Positions 1 through 8,972 are shown, counted from the stretch's first letter. The stretch: 43,172 bases of DNA from Pseudomonas sp. BN417 (GCF_029871205.1 NZ_SSOJ01000120.1:1-43172); one strand, 5' to 3'. Numbers and translations: made by a program. The notes: generated from the letters alone by a model not told the origin.

Positions 1-62
1 ACGGCGCGAAGGGCCATCCCTGGCCCTACACGCCTCTCGCGGCATCCATGCCGCTCGTCCCC

Positions 63-312
63 CCTGCGCAACGCTTCACTCGGCCTCCTGACGGGGCGGA
101 ATCGCTGCCCCACCTCTTCTGCACAGGTTCAGGCAATGACCAGGCATCAGGATTGCCGCGCCCTGGCAGGCGCGAGTCACCCCTCGCCCTTTGGGAGAGG
201 GGCGGGGGTGAGGGATGTATCAGGCAAGTGCGGAGGTCTGAAAATACCGTGTTAGGGCGTTTTATTCGATGCAACAACAGCTAACGCAGACATAGCCAAT
301 GAGTTCGCCCCC
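63..312 (+). repeat. Dispersed noncoding repeat, left copy (inverted relative to the right end)
   Basis: The stretch starting CCTGCGCAACGCTTC is matched, in reverse complement, by the last ~330 bases of the window. Shared blocks include GCCCCACCTCTTCTGCAC, GGTTCAGGCAATGA, CAGGCATCAGGATT, GCGAGTCACCCCTCGCCCT, GCGGAGGTCTGAAA and CAACAGCTAACGCAGACATAG. By eye the identity is about 80-85% outside one insertion. This copy contains the common CCCTCGCCCTTTGGGAGAGGG-type hairpin uninterrupted. No convincing reading frame was found. It ends in a degenerate form of the 'GAATTCGCCCCCAC' intergenic repeat seen elsewhere. Confidence 0.85.
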
Positions 313-316
313 ACAA

Positions 317-342
317 TAAAAAAAGCCCGCCAATGGCGGGCT
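317..342 (-). terminator. Rho-independent terminator of the aminotransferase-cupin operon
   Basis: Read on the minus strand, an 8-bp stem AGCCCGCC/GGCGGGCT with a 3-base loop is followed by a run of seven or more T. It lies about 30 bases beyond the cupin stop codon, where the operon should end. Confidence 0.85.
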
Positions 343-372
343 GAAGGGTGACAAGCATGGGGGTGAACAGGC

Positions 373-738
373 TCAGCGGGCGGCCTGTTCGAATATCACG
401 TAGACCTTGCGGCAGGGCTCCAGCACTTCCCAGGTGCCGGAGAAGCCGGCCGGGATGACGAAGCGATCACCCGCGCGCACCGTCTTGGCGTTGCCCTCCT
501 GGTCGCGGATCACCGATACGCCCTGGAGGATCTCGCAGTACTCGTGCTCGCTGTAGCTCACCGTCCAGTGGCCCACGGCGCCTTCCCAGATGCCCACGTT
601 GAACTGCCCGCAGGGGCTGCCGTAGTGGTTGCGCACGCTCTGCTCGGGGTCGCCCTTGAGGATCTTCTCGGGCGCCGGGCGGTAGTGTTCCGGGGCGGTG
701 GTGGCCTGGGCGAAGTCGACTATCTGCTGGATGTTCAT
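373..738 (-). CDS. Small cupin-domain protein
   Basis: 121 aa. It is a single-domain cupin: the stretch SYSEHEYCEILQGVSVI followed by GDRFVIPAGFSGTWE (about residues 60-108) has the two-motif layout of RmlC-like beta barrels of the DUF861/ethanolamine-utilisation-cupin kind. A metal or small-molecule binding role is likely, but no substrate can be read from the sequence. The ATG lies 14 bases after the aminotransferase stop, so the two are almost certainly co-transcribed, and a terminator follows. A similar cupin sits next to the equivalent transaminase in P. aeruginosa (PA5314 as I recall). A role in polyamine/omega-amino acid catabolism is inferred from position only. Confidence 0.85.
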   Translation of the reverse strand: MNIQQIVDFAQATTAPEHYRPAPEKILKGDPEQSVRNHYGSPCGQFNVGIWEGAVGHWTVSYSEHEYCEILQGVSVIRDQEGNAKTVRAGDRFVIPAGFSGTWEVLEPCRKVYVIFEQAAR

Positions 739-752
739 GCTGTTGTCCCTGT

Positions 753-2093
753 TCAGGCGGCCTTGTGGATGGCGTCGGCGAGCGTGCCGACGAGGGTGTC
801 GATCTGTTCCTTTTCCACGATCAGCGGCGGCGACATGGCGATGGTGTCGCCGGTGACGCGCACCAGCACGCCGTCGCGGAAGCACTGCTCGAAGACCTGG
901 AAGCCGCGCTTGCCTGCTCCTTCGGCGCTGGGCTGCAGCTGCACGCCGCCGACCAGGCCTACCGCGCGGATATCGATCACGTTGGGTCGCTCCTTGAGGC
1001 CGAGCAGTGCGTCCTGCCAGTAGCCCTCCAATTCGATGGCGCGATCGAAAAGGCGCTCGCCCTGGTAGATGTCCAGGGTCGCCAGTGCGGCGGCGCAGGC
1101 CACCGGGTGACCGGAATAGGTATAGCCGTGGAAGAATTCGATGGCGCTTTCCGGACCCTGCATGAAGGCCTGGTAGATCTCTTCGGCGACGAACACCGCA
1201 CCCATGGGGATGGCGCCGTTTGTCAGGCCCTTGGCGCAGGTGATGATGTCCGGGGTGACGCCCCAGCGTTGGGCGGCGAAGGCCTGGCCAACGCGGCCGA
1301 AGCCGGTGATCACTTCGTCGAAGATCAGCAGGATGCCGTGCTTGCGGGTGATCTCGCGCAGTCGCTGCAGGTAACCCACCGGCGGCAGGATCACACCGGC
1401 GGAGCCGGACATGGGCTCGACGATCACCGCGGCGATGTTCTCGGCACCGTGCAGGGTGACCAGGCGCTCCAGTTCGTCGGCTTTCTCGATGCCGAACTCC
1501 GGCAGGCCGCGGCTGAAGGCGTTGCGCTGGATATCCAGCGTGTGCGGGAGGTGGTCGACGTTCGGCAGCAGGGCGGGGAAGGCCTTGCGGTTGTTGACCA
1601 TGCCGCCCACCGAGATGCCGCCGAAACCGACGCCGTGGTAGCCCAGCTCGCGGCCAATCAGGCGGGTGCGGGTGCCCTGGCCGATGGCGCGCTGGTAGGC
1701 AAGGGCGATCTTCAGGGCGGTGTCCGCCGATTCCGAGCCGGAGTTGGTGAAGAACACCTTGTTCAGGCCCTTGGGTGCCACGTCGGCCAGGCGCTCGGCC
1801 AGCTCGAAGGGCAGCGGGTGGCCCATCTGGAAGGTCGGGGCGAAGTCGAGCTTGGCGATCTGCCGGCTCACCGCCTCGGTGATCTCGCGGCGACCGTGGC
1901 CGGCGTTGCAGCACCAGAGACCGGCGGTACCGTCGAGCACCTGGCTTCCGTCGGTGCTGGTGAAGTACATCCCTTCGGCGCTTTCCAGCAGGCGCGGATT
2001 GGCCTTGAACTGGCGGTTGGCGGTGAAGGGCATCCAGAAGTCGTCGAGACTGTTGGATATTCTGCCCGGTTGCGGCGAACTGCTGTTTGTCAT
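753..2093 (-). CDS. Class III omega-amino acid:pyruvate aminotransferase
   Basis: 446 aa PLP-dependent fold-type I transaminase of the beta-alanine/putrescine-pyruvate group. Visible motifs are FFTNSGSESADTALKIA (phosphate-binding region), LIFDEVITGFGRVG (cofactor-binding Asp) and ITCAKGLTNGAIPMG (Schiff-base Lys). The length is normal for the family. I chose the ATG at 2093; the frame extends to a TTG at 2114, but the extra residues add nothing family-like. The gene is divergent from the kauB-like dehydrogenase across a ~230 bp AT-rich promoter region. It would move the amino group of a polyamine, GABA or beta-alanine type substrate to pyruvate, giving alanine, which the nearby dad genes can process. 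It resembles the P. aeruginosa gene called gabT2 at this position; exact substrate unknown. Confidence 0.92.
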   Translation of the reverse strand: MTNSSSPQPGRISNSLDDFWMPFTANRQFKANPRLLESAEGMYFTSTDGSQVLDGTAGLWCCNAGHGRREITEAVSRQIAKLDFAPTFQMGHPLPFELAERLADVAPKGLNKVFFTNSGSESADTALKIALAYQRAIGQGTRTRLIGRELGYHGVGFGGISVGGMVNNRKAFPALLPNVDHLPHTLDIQRNAFSRGLPEFGIEKADELERLVTLHGAENIAAVIVEPMSGSAGVILPPVGYLQRLREITRKHGILLIFDEVITGFGRVGQAFAAQRWGVTPDIITCAKGLTNGAIPMGAVFVAEEIYQAFMQGPESAIEFFHGYTYSGHPVACAAALATLDIYQGERLFDRAIELEGYWQDALLGLKERPNVIDIRAVGLVGGVQLQPSAEGAGKRGFQVFEQCFRDGVLVRVTGDTIAMSPPLIVEKEQIDTLVGTLADAIHKAA

Positions 2094-2322
2094 TGTGGCC
2101 ACCAGAAAAGGCAAGGTGCAGTGTTGTAGTGATTTCGCCGGAGTCTATGTTTAATATAACGAACATGACAAGGGTGTTTGGCCGGCATCTGTAAAATATA
2201 TTGAAAAGGCTAGTCTCTCTGGTTTAGGGTTGCGAGGATGGCCATCGACAGGTCGGCCTTGCAGAATTTTTGACAGTGCATGCCTGAGCTGGCGGCACTC
2301 TTCTAATAAGAGGAAAGCTCCA
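2094..2322. promoter_or_regulatory. Divergent promoter region, aminotransferase / aldehyde dehydrogenase
   Basis: This 229 bp segment between two divergently read catabolic genes is much more AT-rich than its surroundings, especially 2150-2215, with TTTAATATAA and GTAAAATATATTG stretches. It must hold both promoters. A clear SD (AGAGGA, 2309-2314) precedes the dehydrogenase ATG. I could not define operators. PauR-type repression is plausible from context only. Confidence 0.6.
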
Positions 2323-3816
2323 ATGACCACCCTGACCCGTGCAGATTGGGAACAGCGCGCCAAGTCCGTGCAGATCGAAACCCGCGCCTTCATCCATGGC
2401 GAGTACACCGATGCCGTTTCCGGCGCGACCTTCGACTGCATCAGCCCGGTCGACGGCCGCCTGCTGGGCAAGGTGGCCAGCTGCGACCTGGCCGACGCCG
2501 AGCTGGCGGTCAAGGACGCCCGCGCCACCTTCGAATCCGGTGTCTGGTCGCGCCTGGCGCCGGTCAAGCGCAAGGAAGTGCTGATCCGCTTCGCCGACCT
2601 GATCGACGCCCACGGCGAGGAGCTGGCCCTGCTGGAAACCCTGGACATGGGCAAGCCGATCAGCGACTCCCTGAGCATCGACGTCGCCGCCGCTTCCCGC
2701 GCCATCCGCTGGAATGGCGAAGCCATCGACAAGGTCTACGACGAAGTCGCCGCCACTCCGCACAATGAGCTGGGCCTGGTGACCCGCGAGCCGATCGGCG
2801 TGGTCGCCGCCATCGTGCCCTGGAACTTCCCCCTGCTGATGACTTGCTGGAAGCTCGGTCCCGCGCTGGCCACCGGTAACTCGGTGATCCTCAAGCCGTC
2901 CGAGAAGTCCCCGCTGACCGCCGTTCGCCTCGCCCAACTGGCCATCGAGGCCGGTATTCCGGCTGGCGTGTTCAACGTGCTGCCGGGCTTCGGCCACACC
3001 GTGGGCAAGGCCCTGGCCCTGCACATGGACGTCGATACCCTGGTGTTCACCGGCTCCACCAAGATCGCCAAGCAACTGATGGTCTACGCCGGCGAATCCA
3101 ATATGAAGCGCGTCTGGCTGGAAGCCGGTGGCAAGAGCCCGAACATCGTCTTCGCCGACGCTCCTGACCTGCAGGCCGCCGCCGAAGCCGCGGCCGGCGC
3201 CATCGCCTTCAACCAGGGCGAGGTCTGCACCGCCGGTTCGCGCCTGCTGGTGGAGCGCTCGATCAAGGACAAGTTCGTGCCCATGGTGGTCGAGGCGATC
3301 AAGGCCTGGAAACCGGGCAACCCGCTGGACCCGGCCACCAACGTCGGCGCCCTGGTGGACACTACCCAGATGAACAACGTGCTGGCCTACATCCAGGCCG
3401 GCCATGACGATGGCGCCAAGCTGGTGGCCGGCGGCAATCGCGTGCTCGAGGAAACCGGCGGCACCTACGTCGAGCCGACCATCTTCGACGGCGTGGACAA
3501 CGCCATGCGCATCGCCAAGGAAGAGATCTTCGGCCCAGTGCTCTCGGTCATCGCCTTCGATGACGCGGAAGAAGCCGTCGCCATCGCCAACGACACCATC
3601 TACGGCCTGGCTGCCGGGGTCTGGACCAGCAACCTGTCCAAGGCCCACCTGGTGTCCAAGGCCCTGCGTGCCGGCAGCGTCTGGGTCAACCAGTACGACG
3701 GCGGCGACATGACCGCGCCCTTCGGCGGCTTCAAGCAGTCCGGCAACGGCCGCGACAAGTCGCTGCACGCGTTCGACAAGTACACGGAGCTCAAAGCCAC
3801 CTGGATCAAGCTCTGA
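2323..3816 (+). CDS. kauB: Aldehyde dehydrogenase (gamma-glutamyl-gamma-aminobutyraldehyde / 3-aminopropanal type)
   Basis: 497 aa NAD(P)-dependent aldehyde dehydrogenase. The general-base Glu lies in WLEAGGKSPNIVF and the nucleophilic Cys in FNQGEVCTAGSRL; VVAAIVPWNFPLLM and VFTGSTKIAKQ belong to the cofactor-binding core. The C-terminal PFGGFKQSGNGRDKSLHAFDKYTELK matches the KauB/PuuC branch, which oxidises aminoaldehydes from polyamine, agmatine and guanidinobutyrate breakdown. The ATG at 2323 has an SD 8 bases upstream; the longer frame from 2230 lacks one. The same gene lies at this place in P. aeruginosa (PA5312, kauB/pauC). Substrate range is inferred from family. Confidence 0.93.
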   Translation: MTTLTRADWEQRAKSVQIETRAFIHGEYTDAVSGATFDCISPVDGRLLGKVASCDLADAELAVKDARATFESGVWSRLAPVKRKEVLIRFADLIDAHGEELALLETLDMGKPISDSLSIDVAAASRAIRWNGEAIDKVYDEVAATPHNELGLVTREPIGVVAAIVPWNFPLLMTCWKLGPALATGNSVILKPSEKSPLTAVRLAQLAIEAGIPAGVFNVLPGFGHTVGKALALHMDVDTLVFTGSTKIAKQLMVYAGESNMKRVWLEAGGKSPNIVFADAPDLQAAAEAAAGAIAFNQGEVCTAGSRLLVERSIKDKFVPMVVEAIKAWKPGNPLDPATNVGALVDTTQMNNVLAYIQAGHDDGAKLVAGGNRVLEETGGTYVEPTIFDGVDNAMRIAKEEIFGPVLSVIAFDDAEEAVAIANDTIYGLAAGVWTSNLSKAHLVSKALRAGSVWVNQYDGGDMTAPFGGFKQSGNGRDKSLHAFDKYTELKATWIKL

Positions 3817-3885
3817 CATCGGGCGGGTAACCGCCCAAGGTCCGCCCTTCCCCAGGGAGGGGCCGGCTCTTTCGAGCCACACCTG

Positions 3886-3927
3886 CGGCCGGGTTTCCTT
3901 TACAGGAACCCGGCCGTTTTGCTTTTT
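3886..3927 (+). terminator. Strong rho-independent terminator after kauB
   Basis: A 12-13 bp GC-rich stem (CGGCCGGGTTTCC / GGAACCCGGCCG) with a 6-base loop is followed by TTTTGCTTTTT. It separates kauB from the MFS gene that begins only 25 bases later, so the MFS gene either depends on read-through or has a start signal inside this short gap. Confidence 0.9.
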
Positions 3928-3951
3928 CACCTGCAATGGAGGGCTTGGGCA

Positions 3952-5109
3952 ATGCGTTGGGGTACCTACTTCGCCGTCTGCGGCGCGGTCATCAGCATCG
4001 GGCTCGCCCTTGGCGTGACCATGCCGCTGGTGTCGCTGCGGCTGGAGAGTTGGGGTTACGACACCTTCGCCATCGGCGTGATGGCTGCGACCCCGGCTGT
4101 GGGCGTGTTGCTCGGCGCCGTCCTGGCCGGGCGCCTGGCGGCACGCCTGGGCACCACCACTCTGATGCAGCTGTGCCTGCTGGTGGGCGCCCTGTCGGTG
4201 GCCCTGCTGGCGCTGGTGCAGAGCTATCCGGTCTGGGTAGTGCTGCGCCTGCTGATTGGCGTGGCCCTGACGGTGGTGTTCATCCTCGGCGAAAGCTGGA
4301 TCAACCAGTTGGCGGTGGAGCAGTGGCGCGGCCGCCTGGTGGCGCTCTACGGCACCGGCTATGCCTTGAGCCAGCTCTCCGGCCCGCTGCTGCTCAGCGC
4401 CCTGGGTACCGGCAACGACCTCGGCTTCTGGACCGGTACCGGCCTGCTGGTGGGCGGCTCGCTGCTCCTCCTCGGCCGTACCGGCGCGCCCAGCGTCGAT
4501 GCCCACAGCGCCTCGGGACGGGGCCTCTGGTCGTTCTGCATGCGCCTGCCGACCATCGCCTGGGCCGTGGTGCTGTTCGCCGCCTTCGAGGCCATGATGC
4601 TGACCCTCCTGCCGATCTACGGCCTGCGCCAGGGATTCACCCAGGACGTGGCGCTGCTGATGGCCAGTGTGGTCGTGGTGGGGGATGCCGCCCTGCAGTT
4701 GCCCATCGGCTGGCTGGCCGACCGCATGTCCCGACGCACCCTGTTCCGCGTCTGCGGCGTGGCCTTGCTCATCAGTAGCCTGGCGATACCGGTGCTGCTG
4801 CATACCGTGCTGATCTGGCCGACCTGGGTGCTGTTCGGCGCCAGCGCAGGCGGTCTCTTCACCCTGGCGCTGATCCTGATCGGCGAACGCTATCGCGATG
4901 ACGAACTGGTGCGGGCCAACGCCCATATCGCCCAGCTCTGGGGGATAGGCTGCCTGGTCGGGCCGCTGGTGACCGGTGCCGTGAGCCAGTGGGCGACCGG
5001 TCACGCGCTGCCGTTGATGATGGCGCTCGGCGCTGCCGGATTCGTCTGGCTGGCCTGGACTCGGGAGCTGTTCGAAGACGGCGTGGAAGCCGTTGGCGAC
5101 CAGGGGTAG
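3952..5109 (+). CDS. MFS transporter
   Basis: 385 aa integral membrane protein with the hydrophobic pattern of a 12-helix major facilitator. A loop 2-3 motif (AGRLAARLGTTTLM) follows helix 2, and a second one, IGWLADRMSRRTLFRVCG, follows helix 8, as expected for the two half-domains. The sequence resembles the YcaD/UMF1-like group found beside polyamine genes in Pseudomonas (PA5311 position). The ATG at 3952 has GGAGG nine bases upstream; an upstream in-frame ATG at 3919 falls inside the terminator's T-run and is less likely. Substrate unknown; uptake or efflux of an amine or related metabolite is inferred from neighbours. Confidence 0.85.
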   Translation: MRWGTYFAVCGAVISIGLALGVTMPLVSLRLESWGYDTFAIGVMAATPAVGVLLGAVLAGRLAARLGTTTLMQLCLLVGALSVALLALVQSYPVWVVLRLLIGVALTVVFILGESWINQLAVEQWRGRLVALYGTGYALSQLSGPLLLSALGTGNDLGFWTGTGLLVGGSLLLLGRTGAPSVDAHSASGRGLWSFCMRLPTIAWAVVLFAAFEAMMLTLLPIYGLRQGFTQDVALLMASVVVVGDAALQLPIGWLADRMSRRTLFRVCGVALLISSLAIPVLLHTVLIWPTWVLFGASAGGLFTLALILIGERYRDDELVRANAHIAQLWGIGCLVGPLVTGAVSQWATGHALPLMMALGAAGFVWLAWTRELFEDGVEAVGDQG

Positions 5110-5133
5110 TGGAGTGGGGCCGCGTTGCGGCCC

Positions 5134-5220
5134 TTCGCGAATGAATTCGCCCCCACAGGGTTCGGACGGTGGTGGATCGGCGCTTGTGTAGGGTGGAAAT
5201 CCGCGTGGCGGATTTCCACC
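5134..5220. repeat. Two intergenic palindromic repeats between convergent genes
   Basis: 5134-5157 is a copy of the GCGAATGAATTCGCCCCCACA repeat family. 5192-5220 is a perfect inverted repeat with 13-bp arms (GGTGGAAATCCGC, 3-base loop) preceded by GTAG. Both lie between the convergent MFS and oxidoreductase genes, where they could also act as a bidirectional terminator. Similar GTAGGGTG-type palindromes recur near 16075, 16301 and 35930. Confidence 0.8.
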
Positions 5221-5228
5221 AAAGGGGA

Positions 5229-6551
5229 TCAGGCGATCCCCGCCGCTTCCTTCAGCCGATACCAGAGCATGCCCAGGGCCAGCAGCGGCGAGCGCAGGTG
5301 GCGACCGCCCGGGAAGGTGATGTGGGGCACCTTGGAAAACACATCGAAGCCCTGGCTCTGCTCACCGCAGATGGCTTCGGCCAGCAGCTTGCCGGCCAGG
5401 TGGGTGGCGTTCACTCCGTGGCCGGAATAGGCCTGGGCGAAGTAGACATTGGGTTGGTCCGGCAGCCGGCCGATCTGCGGCAGGCGGTTGGCGCCGATGC
5501 CGATCATGCCGCCCCATTGGTAGTCGATGCGCACATTCTTCAGCTGCGGGAATACTTCGAGCATCTTCGGCCGCATGTAAGCGCCGATATCCGCCGGGTC
5601 GCGTCCGGAGTAGTGGCAGGCGCCGCCGAACAGCAGGCGGTTGTCGGCCGAGAGGCGGTAATAGTCCAGGGCCACGCGCTGGTCGCAGACCGCCATGTTC
5701 TGCGGCAGCAGTTCATGGGCCAGTTCGGCCGGCAGCGGCTCGGTGGCGATCACGTAGCTGCCGGCGGGCAGCACCTTGCCACCAAGGGCCGGGTTGAGGT
5801 CATTCATGTAGGCGTTGCAGCCCAGCACCAGGGTCTTGGCGCGGACATGGCCCTGGGCGGTATGCACCTTCAGCTCGGGGCCGTAGTCGATGCGAGTGAC
5901 CGCCGAATGCTCGAACAGGCGGGCGCCCAGTTGGGTCGCCGCGACGGCCTCGCCGAAGGCCAGGTTGAGCGGATGCAGATGGCCGGAACCCATATCGATC
6001 AGGCCGCCGACGTAGCGGTCCGAGCCCACCACGCTGCGCATCTCGTGCGGTTGCACCAGGCGCAGCTCATGGCGGTAGCCGAGGCCCTTGAGCTCCTCCA
6101 TGTCCTCGGCGAAGCCAGCCAGGTCGCGCGGCCGGTTGGCCAGGTCGCAGTAGCCCCAGGTCAGGTCGCAGTCGATGGCGAACTCCTCGACACGCTGGCG
6201 GACGATCTCCACCGCTTCCAGGCCCATCAGCTTGAGCGCGCGCACGCCGTCCGCGCCGATCACCGGCTCGAACTGCTCGACGCCGTGGCCGACGCCACGG
6301 ATCAACTGCCCGCCGTTGCGCCCACTGGCGCCCCAGCCGATCTGCCGGGCCTCCAGCAGCACCACCGAGAGGCCGCGGCGAGCCAGCTCGATCGCCGTGT
6401 TCAGCCCCGAGAAACCGCCACCGACAATGCACACGTCGGCCAACTCCTCACCCGCCAGCGGCGGGTAGTCGATGCGCCGGTTGGCGCTCGCTGCGTAATA
6501 GGAGGGGGCGTGCCGTTCGGTATGCACCGGGTTGCGAACGCGGGCGTTCAT
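5229..6551 (-). CDS. pauB: FAD-dependent amine oxidase (gamma-glutamylpolyamine oxidase-like)
   Basis: 440 aa DAO-family flavoprotein. The N-terminal dinucleotide fold is clear at VCIVGGGFSGLNTAIELARRG (about residues 40-60), followed by LLEARQIGWGASGRNGGQ, typical of PuuB/PauB/OrdL oxidases. The C-terminal YFAQAYSGHGVNATHLAGKLLAEAI closes the FAD site. In the glutamylated-polyamine route this enzyme oxidises gamma-glutamylputrescine or related amines to the aldehyde used by kauB. P. aeruginosa has several pauB paralogues and the one at this place is pauB4 as I recall. The ATG at 6551 gives the family's usual N-terminus. It runs convergent to the MFS gene and shares direction with dadR, 110 bases away. 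Specific paralogue number not assigned. Confidence 0.88.
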   Translation of the reverse strand: MNARVRNPVHTERHAPSYYAASANRRIDYPPLAGEELADVCIVGGGFSGLNTAIELARRGLSVVLLEARQIGWGASGRNGGQLIRGVGHGVEQFEPVIGADGVRALKLMGLEAVEIVRQRVEEFAIDCDLTWGYCDLANRPRDLAGFAEDMEELKGLGYRHELRLVQPHEMRSVVGSDRYVGGLIDMGSGHLHPLNLAFGEAVAATQLGARLFEHSAVTRIDYGPELKVHTAQGHVRAKTLVLGCNAYMNDLNPALGGKVLPAGSYVIATEPLPAELAHELLPQNMAVCDQRVALDYYRLSADNRLLFGGACHYSGRDPADIGAYMRPKMLEVFPQLKNVRIDYQWGGMIGIGANRLPQIGRLPDQPNVYFAQAYSGHGVNATHLAGKLLAEAICGEQSQGFDVFSKVPHITFPGGRHLRSPLLALGMLWYRLKEAAGIA

Positions 6552-6661
6552 GTGCGAAATCCTGATTTTATTGTGTGGAAAATTTTACGCTCGTGCAGGA
6601 TAAGGCGAACCCCTCGGCAATGCCAAGGGGTTTGGACCGCGAGTACCAAATCAGTGGGAAA

Positions 6662-7150
6662 TCAGTCGGGAATCGGCAGGTTCAGCGATTCCTTCACCTC
6701 TTCCATGACGATGTAGGACTTGGATTCGCGCACATGGGGCAGCTTCAGCAGGATGTCGCCGAGCAGCTTGCGGTACGAGGCCATCTCGTTGATCCGCGCC
6801 TTCACCAGGTAGTCGAAGTCGCCCGACACCAGGTGGCACTCCAGCACATGGGGCAGCTTGAGCACGGCGCGGCGGAAGTCCTCGAAGGTGTCGCCGGACT
6901 TGTAGTCCAGGCTGATCTCGACGAACACCAGCAGGCTGGCCTTCAGGTGCTGCGGATTCAGCCGGGCGTTGTAGCCGAGGATGATGCCCTCGCGCTCCAG
7001 GCGGCGGACCCGCTCGGTGCAGGGCGTGGTGGAAAGCCCCACGCGCTCGCCGAGTTCGGTGAAGGAGATGCGGCCGTCCTCCTGCAGGATTCGTAAAATA
7101 TTCCGGTCTATCTTGTCCAATTCACGCCGGGATTGATGCTGGGTGCGCAT
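6662..7150 (-). CDS. dadR: Lrp/AsnC-family regulator DadR
   Basis: 162 aa. N-terminal winged HTH (about residues 8-60: [42 protein letters not shown]) and C-terminal RAM ligand-binding domain ([18 protein letters not shown]... FDYLVKARI). It is divergent from dadA across 158 bp, the classic arrangement for the L-alanine-responsive activator of dadAX in Pseudomonas. The ATG at 7150 gives the standard Lrp length; a longer frame to 7198 runs into the dadA promoter. Likely role: senses L-alanine and activates D-alanine catabolism. Confidence 0.93.
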   Translation of the reverse strand: MRTQHQSRRELDKIDRNILRILQEDGRISFTELGERVGLSTTPCTERVRRLEREGIILGYNARLNPQHLKASLLVFVEISLDYKSGDTFEDFRRAVLKLPHVLECHLVSGDFDYLVKARINEMASYRKLLGDILLKLPHVRESKSYIVMEEVKESLNLPIPD

Positions 7151-7308
7151 GGTGGATGCCCCTCCGCTGGAGCGCATTCTGCCGAGAATTATCGCCAAAT
7201 ATAGCTAGTTATATAGTGAATATCACTGGTGTCGTCTTCCTATACTTCGCGCCATCGACGCTCAAGATAACAAACGCAGCGGTTTCCCCGCCGCGACTGG
7301 AGACAGAC
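7151..7308. promoter_or_regulatory. dadR-dadA divergent promoter
   Basis: The sequence between the two start codons is locally AT-rich (ATATAGCTAGTTATATAGTG at 7200-7219). A TATACT -10 candidate lies near 7240 in the dadA direction. Two or more Lrp-type sites would be expected here but their consensus is too loose to place by eye. Confidence 0.55.
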
Positions 7309-8607
7309 ATGCGAGTGATGGTCCTTGGCAGTGGTGTGATCGGTACGACTAGCGCCTATTACCTGGCCCAAGCAGGGTTCGAGGTGGTCGTGGTTGACCG
7401 CCAGAACGCTGTGGCCATGGAAACCAGCTTTGCCAACGCCGGCCAGGTTTCCCCGGGCTATGCCTCGCCCTGGGCGGCGCCCGGCGTGCCGCTGAAGGCC
7501 GTCAAGTGGATGCTGCAGCAGCACGCGCCGCTGGCCATCAGGACCACCAGCGACATCGACCAGTACCTGTGGATGACGCAGATGCTGCGCAACTGCACCG
7601 CGGCCCGCTATGCGGTGAACAAGGAGCGCATGGTGCGTCTGTCCGAGTACAGCCGCGACTGCCTCGACGAGCTGCGCGCTGAAACCGGCATCAGCTATGA
7701 AGGCCGCTCGCTCGGTACCACCCAGCTGTTCCGCACCCAGGCCCAGGTCGACGCCGCTGCCAAGGACATCGCCGTGCTCGAGGCTTCCGGCGTGCCCTAC
7801 GAGTTGCTCGACCGCGACGGTATCGTCCGCGTCGAACCAGCCCTGGCCAACGTCAAGCACAAGTTGGCCGGCGCCTTGCGCCTGCCCAACGACCAGACCG
7901 GCGACTGCCAGATGTTCACCACCCGCCTCGCCGAGATGGCGGTGAAGCTGGGCGTCGAATTCCGTTTCGGGCAGAACATCGAGGGCCTGGACTTCGCCGG
8001 TGACCGCATCAATGGTGTGTGGATCGACGGCAAGCTGGAAACCGCCGACCGCTACGTGCTCGCCCTTGGCAGCTACACCCCGCAGCTGCTCAAGCCGCTG
8101 GGCATCAAGGCGCCGGTCTATCCGCTCAAGGGCTATTCGCTGACCGTGCCGATCACCAACCCGGACATGGCGCCAACCTCGACCATCCTGGACGAGACCT
8201 ACAAGGTGGCCATCACCCGTTTCGACAACCGCATCCGCGTGGGCGGCATGGCCGAGATCACTGGCTTCAATCTGGACCTGAATCCAGCTCGCCGCGACAC
8301 CCTGGAAATGATCACCGCCGACCTCTACCCGGAAGGTGGCGACCTGACCCAGGCCAGCTTCTGGACCGGCCTGCGTCCGGCGACCCCGGACGGCACCCCG
8401 ATCGTGGGCGCCACGCCGTTCCGCAACCTGTTCCTCAACACCGGACACGGTACCCTTGGCTGGACCATGGCCTGCGGCTCCGGTCGCCTGCTCGCCGACC
8501 TGATGGCGCGCAAGCGTCCGCAGATCAGCGCCGAAGGCCTGGACATCTTCCGTTATGGCAATTCCAAGGAGACCCCGAACAATGTCAATCCAGCGCCTGC
8601 GCACTGA
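7309..8607 (+). CDS. dadA: D-amino acid dehydrogenase, small subunit
   Basis: 432 aa flavoprotein. It begins with the FAD-binding dinucleotide motif [20 protein letters not shown] and the acidic end of beta-2 (VVVVDRQ). The family blocks [20 protein letters not shown] and [19 protein letters not shown] near the C-terminus are intact. It oxidises D-alanine (and other D-amino acids) to the keto acid plus ammonia and feeds electrons to the respiratory chain at the inner membrane. The ATG at 7309 begins directly with the Rossmann strand, as in DadA proteins. The last 26 bases overlap the RidA-family gene, which suggests translational coupling. It is adjacent to dadR and dadX. Confidence 0.96.
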   Translation: MRVMVLGSGVIGTTSAYYLAQAGFEVVVVDRQNAVAMETSFANAGQVSPGYASPWAAPGVPLKAVKWMLQQHAPLAIRTTSDIDQYLWMTQMLRNCTAARYAVNKERMVRLSEYSRDCLDELRAETGISYEGRSLGTTQLFRTQAQVDAAAKDIAVLEASGVPYELLDRDGIVRVEPALANVKHKLAGALRLPNDQTGDCQMFTTRLAEMAVKLGVEFRFGQNIEGLDFAGDRINGVWIDGKLETADRYVLALGSYTPQLLKPLGIKAPVYPLKGYSLTVPITNPDMAPTSTILDETYKVAITRFDNRIRVGGMAEITGFNLDLNPARRDTLEMITADLYPEGGDLTQASFWTGLRPATPDGTPIVGATPFRNLFLNTGHGTLGWTMACGSGRLLADLMARKRPQISAEGLDIFRYGNSKETPNNVNPAPAH

Positions 8608-8935
8608 AACCCGCTACAGCGAAATCGTCATCCACAACGGCACGGTCTACCTGGCCGGCCAACTGGATGAGAACCATGGCGAGGGTATCGGCCAGCAGAC
8701 CCGCGAGACCCTGGCCGCCATCGACCGCATGCTGGAAGAGGCCGGCACCGACAAGAGCCGCATCCTGTCGGTGACCATCTACCTCAAGGACATGGCCGCC
8801 GACTACGCCGCGATGAACGCGGTGTGGGACGCCTGGGTGCCGAAAGGCGCCGCCCCGGCCCGCGCCTGCGTCGAGGCGGCGATGTACTCGCCCGACGTGC
8901 TGGTGGAGATGACCGTCATCGCCGCCCTGCCTTAA
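8582..8935 (+). CDS. RidA-family enamine/imine deaminase-like protein
   Basis: 117 aa YjgF/YER057c/UK114-type protein. The conserved [52 protein letters not shown] and the Arg in [23 protein letters not shown] (substrate-carboxylate-binding Arg of active RidA) are all visible. RidA proteins hydrolyse reactive imine intermediates; here the partner would be the imino acid produced by DadA. The ATG at 8582 lies inside the dadA end (26-base overlap), an unusually long overlap that supports coupled translation. A terminator follows immediately. Confidence 0.9.
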   Translation: MSIQRLRTETRYSEIVIHNGTVYLAGQLDENHGEGIGQQTRETLAAIDRMLEEAGTDKSRILSVTIYLKDMAADYAAMNAVWDAWVPKGAAPARACVEAAMYSPDVLVEMTVIAALP

Positions 8936-8948
8936 GTTTCTTGCTCAG

Positions 8949-8972
8949 CCCGGCGTTCGCGCCGGGTTTTTT
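8949..8972 (+). terminator. Intrinsic terminator between the RidA gene and dadX
   Basis: A 7-bp stem CCCGGCG/CGCCGGG with a stable TTCG tetraloop is followed by six T. It sits 13 bases after the RidA stop and 30 bases before dadX, inside what would otherwise be a dadA-ridA-dadX operon. Confidence 0.9.

Noticed and set aside
373-2166. A single 597-codon minus-strand frame spanning the cupin and aminotransferase
   Set aside because: Only its last 121 codons are protein-like; the rest is an Arg/Pro-rich shadow of the aminotransferase in another frame.
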